This document shows, one piece after another, positions 1 to 7,862 of a stretch of DNA of 64,000 bases. Position 1 is the first letter of the stretch. Each line of letters starts with the position of its first letter. Origin of the DNA: Caballeronia turbans (lineage in GTDB: Bacteria; Pseudomonadota; Gammaproteobacteria; Burkholderiales; Burkholderiaceae); assembly GCA_001544655.2 (NCBI GenBank), contig FCOD02000009.1, positions 124,001 through 188,000 on the forward strand, read 5' to 3'. The notes under the pieces were generated by a model. The model ran no database searches and was not told the DNA's origin. It saw only the letters and a program-made list of their open reading frames with translations. The position numbers and the translations under genes are program-made.

Positions 1-735
1 ACGGTGCATGCGGCCACGCTGATGGTGGCCGTGCTCGACAGTAGCTCGCCGTCGCAACTCGGGCTCTTCACCACGCCCGAGACCGTCGAAATCGCCAAGC
101 AGAACAGCAAGGCGAAGGGCGTGCTGGCCGGCGAGGACATGGGTCGCGTGTTCGCCTGGATGCGGCCCAACGATCTGGTATGGAATTTCTGGATCAACAA
201 CTATCTGCTCGGCGAGGCGCCGCCCGCCTTCGACGTTCTCTACTGGAACAACGACGCGACGCGTCTGCCGGCAAAGCTGCACGGCCAACTGCTCGACATC
301 TTCACGCGCAATATGCTGAGCACGCCGGGGGCGCTGGACGTCCTCGGCACGCCGATCGACTTGTCAGCGGTCACGTGCGACACCTACGTCATGGCGGGCA
401 TGACCGATCACATCACGCCGTGGAAAGGCGTCTACAACACGGCGCGCGCGTTCGGCGGCAACACGCGCTATGTGCTGAGTTCGAGCGGCCATATCCAGAG
501 CCTGATCAATCCGCCGGGCAATGCGAAGGCAAGGTTCTTCCGTAATGCCGAACTGCCGGAGGACGCCGACGCATGGCTTGCCGGTGCCCAGCCCGAGACG
601 GGTTCGTGGTGGAACGACTGGCGCGAGTGGCTCGCAGAGCGCTCGGGCGAATTGCGCGCGGCGCCCAAAACACTCGGCAACAAGCGGCATGAACGCCTTG
701 CCGATGCGCCGGGAACGTATGTCATCGAGGCTTGA
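1..735 (+). CDS. phaC: Class I poly(3-hydroxyalkanoate) synthase, C-terminal part
   Basis: The gene enters from outside the window, so only the last 244 codons are present. The enzyme polymerises (R)-3-hydroxyacyl-CoA into polyhydroxyalkanoate at the granule surface. The fragment carries the C-terminal half of the PhaC alpha/beta-hydrolase domain. The catalytic Asp lies in MAGMTDHITPW and the catalytic His in SSSGHIQS, followed by the INPPGN segment typical of PhaC. The nucleophilic Cys is upstream of the window. The Trp-rich segment near the C-terminus (GSWWNDWREW) is also characteristic. phaZ follows on the same strand, which supports a PHA metabolism locus. The family call is firm, but the class and substrate range cannot be judged from this part. 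Confidence 0.93.
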   Translation, partial: TVHAATLMVAVLDSSSPSQLGLFTTPETVEIAKQNSKAKGVLAGEDMGRVFAWMRPNDLVWNFWINNYLLGEAPPAFDVLYWNNDATRLPAKLHGQLLDIFTRNMLSTPGALDVLGTPIDLSAVTCDTYVMAGMTDHITPWKGVYNTARAFGGNTRYVLSSSGHIQSLINPPGNAKARFFRNAELPEDADAWLAGAQPETGSWWNDWREWLAERSGELRAAPKTLGNKRHERLADAPGTYVIEA

Positions 736-863
736 TACACGGGGCTTCAATCGATGTGAATCACGGTCTCGTCAGACGCAAAGTTGTGATCGCAGAAAGG
801 CGGATCGAAAAAAGTGCCGCGCGTTGGCGCGGCCTTACGCCGACATTCACATGGACAAGAACG

Positions 864-1679
864 ATGAAAAGTGTGCGCACAATGGACATACAGACCGTCG
901 CGCTCGACGGTCAACTGCTTCGCGTCGGCATCTGGCGGGGCAGTAACGCCTCGCCGCCGCTCCTCATCTTCAATGGCATCGGCGCCAATCTGGAACTGGT
1001 CCAGCCATTCGCCGACGCGCTCGGCGACGTGGAAGTCGTGATCTTCGATGTTCCCGGTGTGGGCGGATCGTCCACGCCGCTCGCGCCGTATCGCTTCTCC
1101 ACGCTGGCCGTGCTGGCCGACAAGCTGCTCGCGAAGCTCGGCTATGCCGGACCGGTCGATGTCCTCGGCGTGTCCTGGGGCGGTGCGCTCGCGCAGCAGT
1201 TCGCGTATCTGTATCCGTACCGTTGCCGGCGGCTCGTGCTTGCCGCCACATCGCCGGGCGTCATCATGGTGCCGGGGAGGCTCTCGGTGCTTTCCAAGCT
1301 GATCGGCGCGCGCCGTTACCGGGACCCGGATTATCTGCGCGAGATCGGCGCGGAGATCTACGGCGGCGCGTACCGGCGCGACCCCGAACTCTTGGCCGAA
1401 CACGGGCGTCACATCCAGGCGCCGGGCGGGCGCGGCTACGTGTATCAGTTACTGGCCACATGCGGATGGAGCAGCCTGCTCTGGCTCGGTTCGCTGCGCC
1501 AGCCGACACTCGTCATGCACGGTGACGACGATCCCATCGTTCCTCTCGTCAACGCGAAGATTCTTGCGCGCTGCATCCGTCAGGCGAGGCTGCACGTTAT
1601 CGAGGACGGTCATCTGTTTCTCATCACGCGAACGAGCGAAGTCGGCCCTCTGGTGCGTGACTTTCTCATGCAGCAGTAG
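864..1679 (+). CDS. phaZ: Intracellular PHA depolymerase, alpha/beta hydrolase
   Basis: This 271-residue alpha/beta hydrolase closely resembles the intracellular medium-chain PHA depolymerase of pseudomonads. Shared landmarks are LLIFNGIGANLELV, FDVPGVGGSSTP and the nucleophile elbow GVSWGG (Ser about 104). The acid is in MHGDDDPIVPL and the catalytic His in EDGHLFLITR. It should hydrolyse stored PHA to hydroxyacids at the granule. The reading frame is open back to a TTG at 732 next to the phaC stop, but ATG 864 (or ATG 882) fits the family length, so 864 was chosen. It lies 128 bp after phaC on the same strand. A generic esterase is the alternative, made less likely by the near-identical motifs. 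Confidence 0.85.
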   Translation: MKSVRTMDIQTVALDGQLLRVGIWRGSNASPPLLIFNGIGANLELVQPFADALGDVEVVIFDVPGVGGSSTPLAPYRFSTLAVLADKLLAKLGYAGPVDVLGVSWGGALAQQFAYLYPYRCRRLVLAATSPGVIMVPGRLSVLSKLIGARRYRDPDYLREIGAEIYGGAYRRDPELLAEHGRHIQAPGGRGYVYQLLATCGWSSLLWLGSLRQPTLVMHGDDDPIVPLVNAKILARCIRQARLHVIEDGHLFLITRTSEVGPLVRDFLMQQ

Positions 1680-1724
1680 GGACGATTTGAAGCCTGCGAA
1701 AATCCACAAGCCGAAGGGCTACCC

Positions 1725-2444
1725 ATGAAACGTGTCAGTACGATTCCGGCGTCGATGGAGCGCAACTCCAACGGCGCCGCACCTGCTTTGTCGATCGACG
1801 TCTTTTTCGATTTCGTTTGCCCGTGGTGCCTGATCGGCAGTCGCCAACTGAAGGCCGCGATGAGCCGGTTCGCCGATTTGCGCGCCGACGGCGTGAGATG
1901 GCGTTCATGCGAGCTTTTGCCCGAGACGCCTGCGGGCGGCGTCGATTACCAGGCGTTCTATCTTGCGCGCCTCGGCAGCGCGGAGAATGTCGCCGCCCGG
2001 CGGCGGCAGGTCAGGGAGGCGGGCAAGTCGGCAGGTATCGACTTCCGCTTCGAGCGCATCGGCGTGTTGCCGAATACCGCGGCCGCGCATGCTCTTGTTG
2101 CTCTCGCGGGGGACGCGGGCACCGGGGCGTTGCGGGCGGATCTGATCGAAAGCCTGTTCACCGCCTATTTCATGGAGGGCGAGGATATCGGCGACCTGGC
2201 CGTGCTGGAGGAGCGCGCAGTCGAATGCGGCATGGAGCGTGGTAGCGTGCGCGAGCATCTGGCAGGCTGGTACGGCCGGTTCCATCGGGCGATGGACCGG
2301 CGATCGCAGAAGCCGTCTCACCCAATCCGCGGTGTGCCGTTGTTTGTGTTCGACGAGTCGTTTGCGGTGTCCGGCGCGGCATCGGCCGAAACGCTGCTCG
2401 ACGCAATGCTTCGTTCGGTTCGGGATCGAAGGCAGTGGGCCTGA
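1725..2444 (+). CDS. DsbA-family oxidoreductase (FrnE-like)
   Basis: This is a 239-residue thioredoxin-fold protein of the DsbA/2-hydroxychromene-2-carboxylate isomerase superfamily. The N-terminus reads DVFFDFVCPWCLIG, which gives a CPWC redox pair at the start of the first helix, followed by the helical insertion expected of FrnE-like members. There is no signal peptide, so it should act in the cytoplasm rather than in periplasmic disulfide formation. Start ATG 1725 has an AAGGGC-like ribosome site. ATG 1755 is a possible shorter start. It follows phaZ by 45 bp on the same strand and may be co-transcribed. The substrate is unknown. Confidence 0.8.
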   Translation: MKRVSTIPASMERNSNGAAPALSIDVFFDFVCPWCLIGSRQLKAAMSRFADLRADGVRWRSCELLPETPAGGVDYQAFYLARLGSAENVAARRRQVREAGKSAGIDFRFERIGVLPNTAAAHALVALAGDAGTGALRADLIESLFTAYFMEGEDIGDLAVLEERAVECGMERGSVREHLAGWYGRFHRAMDRRSQKPSHPIRGVPLFVFDESFAVSGAASAETLLDAMLRSVRDRRQWA

Positions 2445-2587
2445 CGCATCGGGATGCCGCGTTCGGTCCGGGCCCGCATGCGATCCGCATGTTCATATAG
2501 CCCGGTTGGCGGTAGCTTCGGGCGTTGACCCGCGCGATGTTCTGCGTCGGGGGACCGCGCCCGGATCGTCACGATGTAGCCGCTCGT

Positions 2588-4378
2588 TCAGAACTGGTCC
2601 TCGTCGAGCGCGAACACGCCTTGATCGCTCTTCGTGCTGACGATCGACGCTTCGAGCGCAACGGCCTGCGGCAGCAGATGGTCGGCGAAGAAATGGGCGG
2701 TCGCGATCTTTGCGCCGTAAAACGCGGGATCGTCGGCGTGTTTCGAATGCGCCACGAGCAGTGCGCGCGCCATCTGCCAGCCCGACAGCACGATACCTGC
2801 GAGCTTCAGATACGACACGCCGCCCGCGAACACCGCTCTAGGGTCGTCTTTCGCGCTACGCAGGATGAACTCGATGGTGCTCGCAAGTGCAGCGCGTCCG
2901 GCCGCGAGGCGCCGTTGCATCGCATCGAATGCCGCGCCGTCATGCCGTCCGAGCGCGGCAAGCGTCTCGTCGATCTGAGCGAGAATCATGCGGGCCGTCG
3001 CGCCGCCGTCGCGAATCGTCTTGCGGCCGATCAGGTCATTCGCCTGGATCGCGGTCGTGCCTTCGTAGATCGTCAGAATGCGCGCATCGCGGTAATGCTG
3101 CGCCGCGCCCGTCTCCTCGATGAAACCCATGCCTCCGTGCACCTGCACGCCGAGGCTCGTGACGTCGATCGACATCTCCGTGCTCCATCCCTTCACGACG
3201 GGCACGAGGTATTCGTAGATGGCGGAATGCCGCGCGCGCGTTTCGGCGTCGATCGCGTGATGTGCGATGTCCGAGTGCGCCGCCGCGACATAGGCAAGCG
3301 CGCGGGCGCCTTCGGTCAGTGCGCGCATCGTCGCGAGCATGCGGCGCACATCCGGATGATGGATGATGGCGACGGCATGTTTCGCGGAACCGTCGACGGG
3401 ACGGCTCTGCACGCGATCCTTCGCATAGGCGGCCGCCTGCTGGCAGGCGCGATCGGAGAGCGCGATACCCTGCACGCCGACCGCGAATCGCGCGGCGTTC
3501 ATCATGATGAACATGTATTCGACGCCGCGATTTTCCTCACCGATCAGATAGCCTGCTGCGCCGCCATGATCGCCGTATTGCAGCACGGCAGTCGGGCTCG
3601 CCTTGATGCCGAGCTTGTGTTCGATCGATACGCAATGCACGTCGTTGCGCTCGCCGAGCGAGCCGTCCGCATTCACCATGAACTTCGGCACGAGGAAGAG
3701 CGAGATGCCCTTGACACCCTCGGGCGCGCCCGGCGTGCGCGCGAGCACGAGATGGACGATGTTGTCCGCCATGTCATGCTCGCCGTATGTGATGAAGATC
3801 TTCGTGCCGAAGACCTTGTATGTGCCGTCGCCCTGCGGTTCGGCGCGTGCGCGCACCAGTGCGAGGTCGGAGCCCGCCTGCGGCTCGGTGAGGTTCATGG
3901 TGCCAGTCCATTCCCCCGAAATGAGCTTGGGCAGATAACGCTGCTTCAGCTCGTCGGAACCTGCGGTGAGCAGCGCTTCGATCGCGCCGTCGGTCAGGAG
4001 AGGGCAGAGCGCAAACGACATGTTCGCGGCGTTCAGCATCTCGATGCACGGCGTGGCGATAAGTTTTGGCAGCCCTTGTCCGCCGAACTCCGTCGGATGC
4101 ATGACGCTTTGCCAGCCGCCTTCGCCGTACTGGCGGAATGCTTCCTTGAAGCCGGGCGTCGTCGTGACCTGGCCGTCATGCCAGGTGCTCGGGTATTTGT
4201 CGCCCTCGGCGTTGAGCGGAGCCAGAACCTCGCCGTTGAACTTCGCGGCTTCGTCGAGCACGGCCTGTGCGGTTTCGAGCGTGGCGTCTTCGAAACCGGG
4301 CAGCGTGGAAATGCGCGTTATGTCGGCGAGTTCATCCATCACGAACAACATGTCTTTCAGCGGCGCGGTGTAGCTCAA
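2588..4378 (-). CDS. Acyl-CoA dehydrogenase, long form with extra C-terminal domain
   Basis: This 596-residue flavoprotein should catalyse alpha,beta-dehydrogenation of an acyl-CoA and pass electrons to ETF. The N-terminal helical domain is followed by the substrate/FAD region (MNLTEPQAGSDLALV), the middle beta domain, then the C-terminal helical domain with GGMGFIEETGAAQHYRDARI and IYEGTTAIQANDLIGRK. It carries the extra C-terminal extension seen in about 600-residue ACADs of beta- and gammaproteobacteria, many of which are annotated as FadE-like or 3-methylmercaptopropionyl-CoA dehydrogenase-like. Translation appears to start at TTG 4378: a CGGAGA ribosome site lies six bases upstream and there is no nearby ATG in frame. 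It stands alone between convergent or distant neighbours. Chain-length specificity is not predictable here. Confidence 0.88.
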   Translation of the reverse strand: MSYTAPLKDMLFVMDELADITRISTLPGFEDATLETAQAVLDEAAKFNGEVLAPLNAEGDKYPSTWHDGQVTTTPGFKEAFRQYGEGGWQSVMHPTEFGGQGLPKLIATPCIEMLNAANMSFALCPLLTDGAIEALLTAGSDELKQRYLPKLISGEWTGTMNLTEPQAGSDLALVRARAEPQGDGTYKVFGTKIFITYGEHDMADNIVHLVLARTPGAPEGVKGISLFLVPKFMVNADGSLGERNDVHCVSIEHKLGIKASPTAVLQYGDHGGAAGYLIGEENRGVEYMFIMMNAARFAVGVQGIALSDRACQQAAAYAKDRVQSRPVDGSAKHAVAIIHHPDVRRMLATMRALTEGARALAYVAAAHSDIAHHAIDAETRARHSAIYEYLVPVVKGWSTEMSIDVTSLGVQVHGGMGFIEETGAAQHYRDARILTIYEGTTAIQANDLIGRKTIRDGGATARMILAQIDETLAALGRHDGAAFDAMQRRLAAGRAALASTIEFILRSAKDDPRAVFAGGVSYLKLAGIVLSGWQMARALLVAHSKHADDPAFYGAKIATAHFFADHLLPQAVALEASIVSTKSDQGVFALDEDQF

Positions 4379-4876
4379 TTTGTCTCTCCGAATGAATATG
4401 TCCGAGCGCTGCGGTAGCGTCGAAGTATTTGTCGAATGCGGGTGCCGTATCGCAAGACGACTGGAGGTCGCGGCCGATGTGAGACCCCTGAGCCGTTATG
4501 GCCGGGATGTACTTCTGGCGGACGTTCCGGGGGACGCGACGTCGGCGTGGCCGACGATGACGAGGCTCGATGTCACGAGGCTTCTCGCATTCGACACGCA
4601 TCGAACCCGATCATAGAGCGACGTGGTTACGACACGCACCTCTCGCGGCGGGAGGGGATGACCTGGAGAGTACGTCGGGAGGAAGATGATGCGGCGCCGG
4701 TCCATGCCCGGCATCCGTACTTGGCTTGCACGCCGATATGTGTATCTGGCCGTGACGGCGAGACGTTCGCTGCGGGCCGTCATGGCGTTGCGCTGGGCGC
4801 GGACCGGCGCTTGCCGCCGTTTCCGACGTTCGGGTCCGAAATTCACCCGATGCTCAGCCCACGCATGTCAGTGAAA
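4379..4876. other. Intergenic region, no gene recognised
   Basis: About 500 bases separate the acyl-CoA dehydrogenase start from the end of the dehydroquinase-like gene. Open frames on both strands here have no recognisable motif or good ribosome site. The stretch next to 4379 must hold the promoter of the acyl-CoA dehydrogenase, read on the minus strand. Confidence 0.5.
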
Positions 4877-4898
4877 GCGGACTCCTCGCAGAGTCCGC
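4877..4898 (-). terminator. Hairpin downstream of the dehydroquinase-like gene
   Basis: A perfect 8-bp inverted repeat (GCGGACTC / GAGTCCGC) with a 6-base loop lies 25 bases after the stop of the minus-strand gene ending at 4924. On the minus strand it is followed by only TTTC, so the terminator would be weak or need help. Confidence 0.4.
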
Positions 4899-4923
4899 GT
4901 GCGCCCTGGACTGAGCGACAGGT

Positions 4924-5370
4924 TCAACCCTGATTGGCCCAGAGATCGTCAACCGCGCGGATCGCCAGCAGGTAGCCGTTCGCGCCCGCTCCGCATATCA
5001 CGGCGGTGGCCGCCACGGATATCGTCGAGTGACGGTACTCTTCGGTGCGCCGGTGGATGTTCGTGATGTGGACTTCCACCACCGGCCGGCCGATCAGCTT
5101 GACCGCGTCGAGCACCGGAATCCGCCCGAACGAAAAACCGGCCGGGTTGATGATCAACGCAGCGTCCTGCGTGAACGCTTCCTGAATCCAGTCGATCAGG
5201 TCGCTTTCGCTGTTGGTCTGGCGAAAGACGCAGTCGAACTTGAGCGCGTCGGCCAACGCAAGGCAGTTCCGTTCGATGTCCTTGAGAGTGGTACTGCCGT
5301 AAAGCTGAGGCTCCCGTACGCCGAGCATGTTCAGGTTGGAGCCGTTGAGGATATAGAGCTTGCGAGTCAT
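4924..5370 (-). CDS. Type II 3-dehydroquinate dehydratase-like protein with altered active site
   Basis: This 148-residue protein has the length and fold signature of AroQ (type II dehydroquinase). LNGSNLNMLGVREPQLYG carries the conserved Asn12, Arg19 and catalytic Tyr24, Asn75 is in INPAGF, and Glu99-Val-His101 is present. The two residues that normally bind the substrate carboxylate and hydroxyls, His81 and Arg112 in the usual numbering, are Phe81 and Tyr112 here, and Ser103 is Thr. The fold is certain, but activity on 3-dehydroquinate is doubtful. It lies 4 bp after the MHS transporter gene in the same direction and near an IclR regulator. That suggests a catabolic cluster for a cyclic polyol acid or similar compound rather than aromatic amino acid synthesis. 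Confidence 0.8.
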   Translation of the reverse strand: MTRKLYILNGSNLNMLGVREPQLYGSTTLKDIERNCLALADALKFDCVFRQTNSESDLIDWIQEAFTQDAALIINPAGFSFGRIPVLDAVKLIGRPVVEVHITNIHRRTEEYRHSTISVAATAVICGAGANGYLLAIRAVDDLWANQG

Positions 5371-5374
5371 GGTT

Positions 5375-6718
5375 TCAGTGTGTAGCGCAGCGTTCGAGGG
5401 CGGTGCCTTTGGTTTCCCGGGACGCCGCGATCATGAGGAAAGAGAGCAGGTTCAACGAGCCGCAGACCGCGACGATCGCCCACGGCGATCCGTGAAAGGC
5501 ATTGAGCAGCGCCACGGCGACGATAGGCATCGGCCCGCCAGTGAGCAGGTTGGCTCCCGAGTACGACAGTGCGGAGCCCGTATAGCGCGCTTCGGTCGGA
5601 AAGGATTCGGCGAACCACACCGGCTGGATGCCGCTCTGGAACTGTGTGAAGCCCAGAAAGGCACCCATCACGGCCGCCGTCATGGCGATCGAATTGTGGT
5701 TGAGGATCGGAAAGTAGATGAGGCAGCACACCAGCGTGCAGAACGAGCCGATCAGGAGCGCACGCTTGCGTCCGATCCGGTCGCTCAGATAGCCGCCCGC
5801 GAGCGCGCCGACGATGGCGCAGACATTGGCGATCATCAACAGCATGAAGCCGGTCTGCTTCGGTACGCCGAGATTTTTCGTCAGGTAACTCAGCGAGAAC
5901 ACGACGATCAGATAAAACAGCGCAGCCGGGCCGCAGAAGAACAGCGTCAGGCGCAGCGCCGTGCGCCAATGGAATTTGAGAACGATGCCGAGCGGATTGG
6001 CAGCGCGCGGGCGTTGTCCACTCTTCCTGAGCGCTTCGAAGGCGGGCGTCTCGCTGACCTTCATGCGGATATAGATGCCCAGCAACACGAGCACGAAGCT
6101 CGCGAGGAACGGGATTCTCCATCCGAACGATTCGAAGTCCTCGAGCGAAAGCAGGCCTGACAGCGTGAACAAGGAGAGATTGGCGAGGATCTGGCTGAGC
6201 GGCGAGCAGATGCCCAGCAGGCCGGAATACAGCCCGCGCCGTTCGGCAGACGCATGTTCGACTGCCATCAGTTGCGCACCCGTCGATTCCCCGCCGAGCG
6301 CGAAACCCTGAACGATGCGCAAGGAGACGAGCAATGTCGGCGCAAGGATGCCGACTTGCTGGTAAGTGGGCAGCAGCCCCATCAGAAACGACGACGCGCC
6401 CATCACCGAGACCGTGAGCAGCATCAGGTTGCGGCGTCCCCAGCGGTCGCCGAGCACGCCGCAGATCACCGCGCCGAGCGGGCGCGCGGCCAGCCCGGCC
6501 CAGAAGCTCGCCAACGACGCGAGCAGCGAAGCCGTCGGGTCGAGCGACGGAAAAAACAGCTTCGGAAAAATCGTGGCTGCGACCACGCCATACAACGCGA
6601 AGTCGAACCATTCCAGCGCCGTACCGACGGTCGCGCCCGCCACCGCGCGACGCGCCATCATTTGAGTCTGTGCGGTTCGTTCGCTCGCCGCGATGTCTGA
6701 GTCAGCAAGAACTGACAT
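5375..6718 (-). CDS. MFS transporter, metabolite:H+ symporter (ShiA/MHS) family
   Basis: This is a roughly 447-residue, 12-TM secondary transporter. The start VGTALEWFDFALYG, the loop 2-3 motif GDRWGRRN and the GGE in ALGGESTGAQL mark the MHS family, which includes the shikimate, alpha-ketoglutarate, citrate and dicarboxylate proton symporters. The matching motif in the second half is GYLSDRIGRKRAL. Start ATG 6718 is preferred because GGGGGGAGA lies just upstream. An in-frame ATG at 6733 precedes this ribosome site. It is co-directional with the dehydroquinase-like gene (4-bp gap) and divergent from the IclR gene. The substrate is probably a carboxylic acid linked to that enzyme. Confidence 0.85.
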   Translation of the reverse strand: MSVLADSDIAASERTAQTQMMARRAVAGATVGTALEWFDFALYGVVAATIFPKLFFPSLDPTASLLASLASFWAGLAARPLGAVICGVLGDRWGRRNLMLLTVSVMGASSFLMGLLPTYQQVGILAPTLLVSLRIVQGFALGGESTGAQLMAVEHASAERRGLYSGLLGICSPLSQILANLSLFTLSGLLSLEDFESFGWRIPFLASFVLVLLGIYIRMKVSETPAFEALRKSGQRPRAANPLGIVLKFHWRTALRLTLFFCGPAALFYLIVVFSLSYLTKNLGVPKQTGFMLLMIANVCAIVGALAGGYLSDRIGRKRALLIGSFCTLVCCLIYFPILNHNSIAMTAAVMGAFLGFTQFQSGIQPVWFAESFPTEARYTGSALSYSGANLLTGGPMPIVAVALLNAFHGSPWAIVAVCGSLNLLSFLMIAASRETKGTALERCATH

Positions 6719-6749
6719 TTCGTCTCCCCCCATTTTCGATATGTGAAGC

Positions 6750-6768
6750 GTTCGTTTCTGTCACGAAC
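6750..6768. promoter_or_regulatory. Inverted repeat, candidate IclR operator
   Basis: GTTCGT-N7-ACGAAC is a perfect 6-bp dyad in the 126-bp divergent region between the MHS transporter and the IclR gene. Its position, 31 bp upstream of the transporter start and 76 bp upstream of iclR, suits control of both promoters. A TATAAA-like element lies nearby at about 6786. Confidence 0.45.
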
Positions 6769-6844
6769 AAGTGTTATTGTTTGCGCTATAAAAGGGGGGC
6801 GTTCCGCACCGGAACTACATTTCATATCATGAGAGCACGCGGAA

Positions 6845-7630
6845 ATGTCGCTTAAGAACGGCTTGCGAATTCTCGATTTCCTTGCGTCGCAAGGCGAAGG
6901 GGCCGGGCTCCTTGCCATTGCGGATGCCCTGGGCCTGCCGCGCAGCACGTGCCACCGCCTGCTTGTCGATCTCGTCGAATGCGGATACGTCAGGCAGCTC
7001 GTCGAGCACGGCCGCTACATCCTGACGATGCGCATGACCTCGAACGGACTGGAATTCCTGAGCCTGACCGGCATCGCCGATATCGCCCAGCCGATCATCG
7101 AGCGCGTCGCTGCGCGGACCGGCGAACTGGCGCGACTGTCGCTCGTCGACGGCGAAGCGATCATCTGGGTGGGGAAGGCGGATGGCCAGCGCACCGGCTT
7201 TCGCTACGATCCGGACATGGGGCAGGCGGCGCGTCTATCGTGCACGTCGACCGGCCACGCATGGCTCATGACGATGACCGACGAACAGGCGGCAGCGCTG
7301 GTGTTGAAGCAGGGCTTTGGACAGCCGAACGAGTTCGGGCCCAGTGCGCCGACGACGCTAAAGGCACTGCTCGGTTTCCTGCACGCTGCGCGCGTGCGCG
7401 GCTACGCGATGATCGACGAGGTGTTTGCCCCGCGCATGTCAGCGGTGGCGGCGCCCGTGGTCAGCGGCACACGCTGCGTCGGCGTCATCAGCCTGGCCGG
7501 TCCGCGTGTGCGGCTCACGGTCGAGAAGATCCACGAATATTCGGTGCTCTTGCGCGAGGCGGCTAACGAACTGGCCCAATTGAGCAACCTGGCCGGGTTC
7601 CCCGGTCGGCCGCCGCTCGGCAAGGGATGA
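6845..7630 (+). CDS. IclR-family transcriptional regulator
   Basis: This 261-residue protein has an N-terminal winged helix (SLKNGLRILDFLA ... LGLPRSTCHRLLVDLVECGYV) and a C-terminal IclR effector domain. The effector-domain signature RCVGVISLAGPRVRLT is near the end. IclR proteins bind small acids such as shikimate, protocatechuate or glyoxylate and repress or activate a neighbouring catabolic operon. Start ATG 6845 is chosen because the HTH begins within the first few residues. It is transcribed divergently from the transporter/dehydroquinase-like pair, which it very likely regulates through the dyad between them. The effector cannot be named. Confidence 0.88.
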   Translation: MSLKNGLRILDFLASQGEGAGLLAIADALGLPRSTCHRLLVDLVECGYVRQLVEHGRYILTMRMTSNGLEFLSLTGIADIAQPIIERVAARTGELARLSLVDGEAIIWVGKADGQRTGFRYDPDMGQAARLSCTSTGHAWLMTMTDEQAAALVLKQGFGQPNEFGPSAPTTLKALLGFLHAARVRGYAMIDEVFAPRMSAVAAPVVSGTRCVGVISLAGPRVRLTVEKIHEYSVLLREAANELAQLSNLAGFPGRPPLGKG

Positions 7631-7862
7631 GCCTGAACCAAAGCATCGACCTTCGGCCCGCTGCGAAAGGCGTGGCCGTCCTTGTTCGAGACGGGAAGTA
7701 GGGCTGGCGCTGCGCCGGACGCGAAGCAGAAGCAAGGAATCGGATGTGCGCGCGCAAGCCTCGATGGCTTGCACACGCGTGGCCGGATCGTTCGGGCTCG
7801 ACAGGAAGACCGCTTGCGCTTCGCCGTATCGACTTGTGGGCGACGGAGTCACCCGAAACGGT

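Noticed and set aside
2525-4417. 630-codon plus-strand frame
   Set aside because: It is antisense to the acyl-CoA dehydrogenase, arises from GC-rich codon bias, is Arg/His-rich without motifs, and has no ribosome site.
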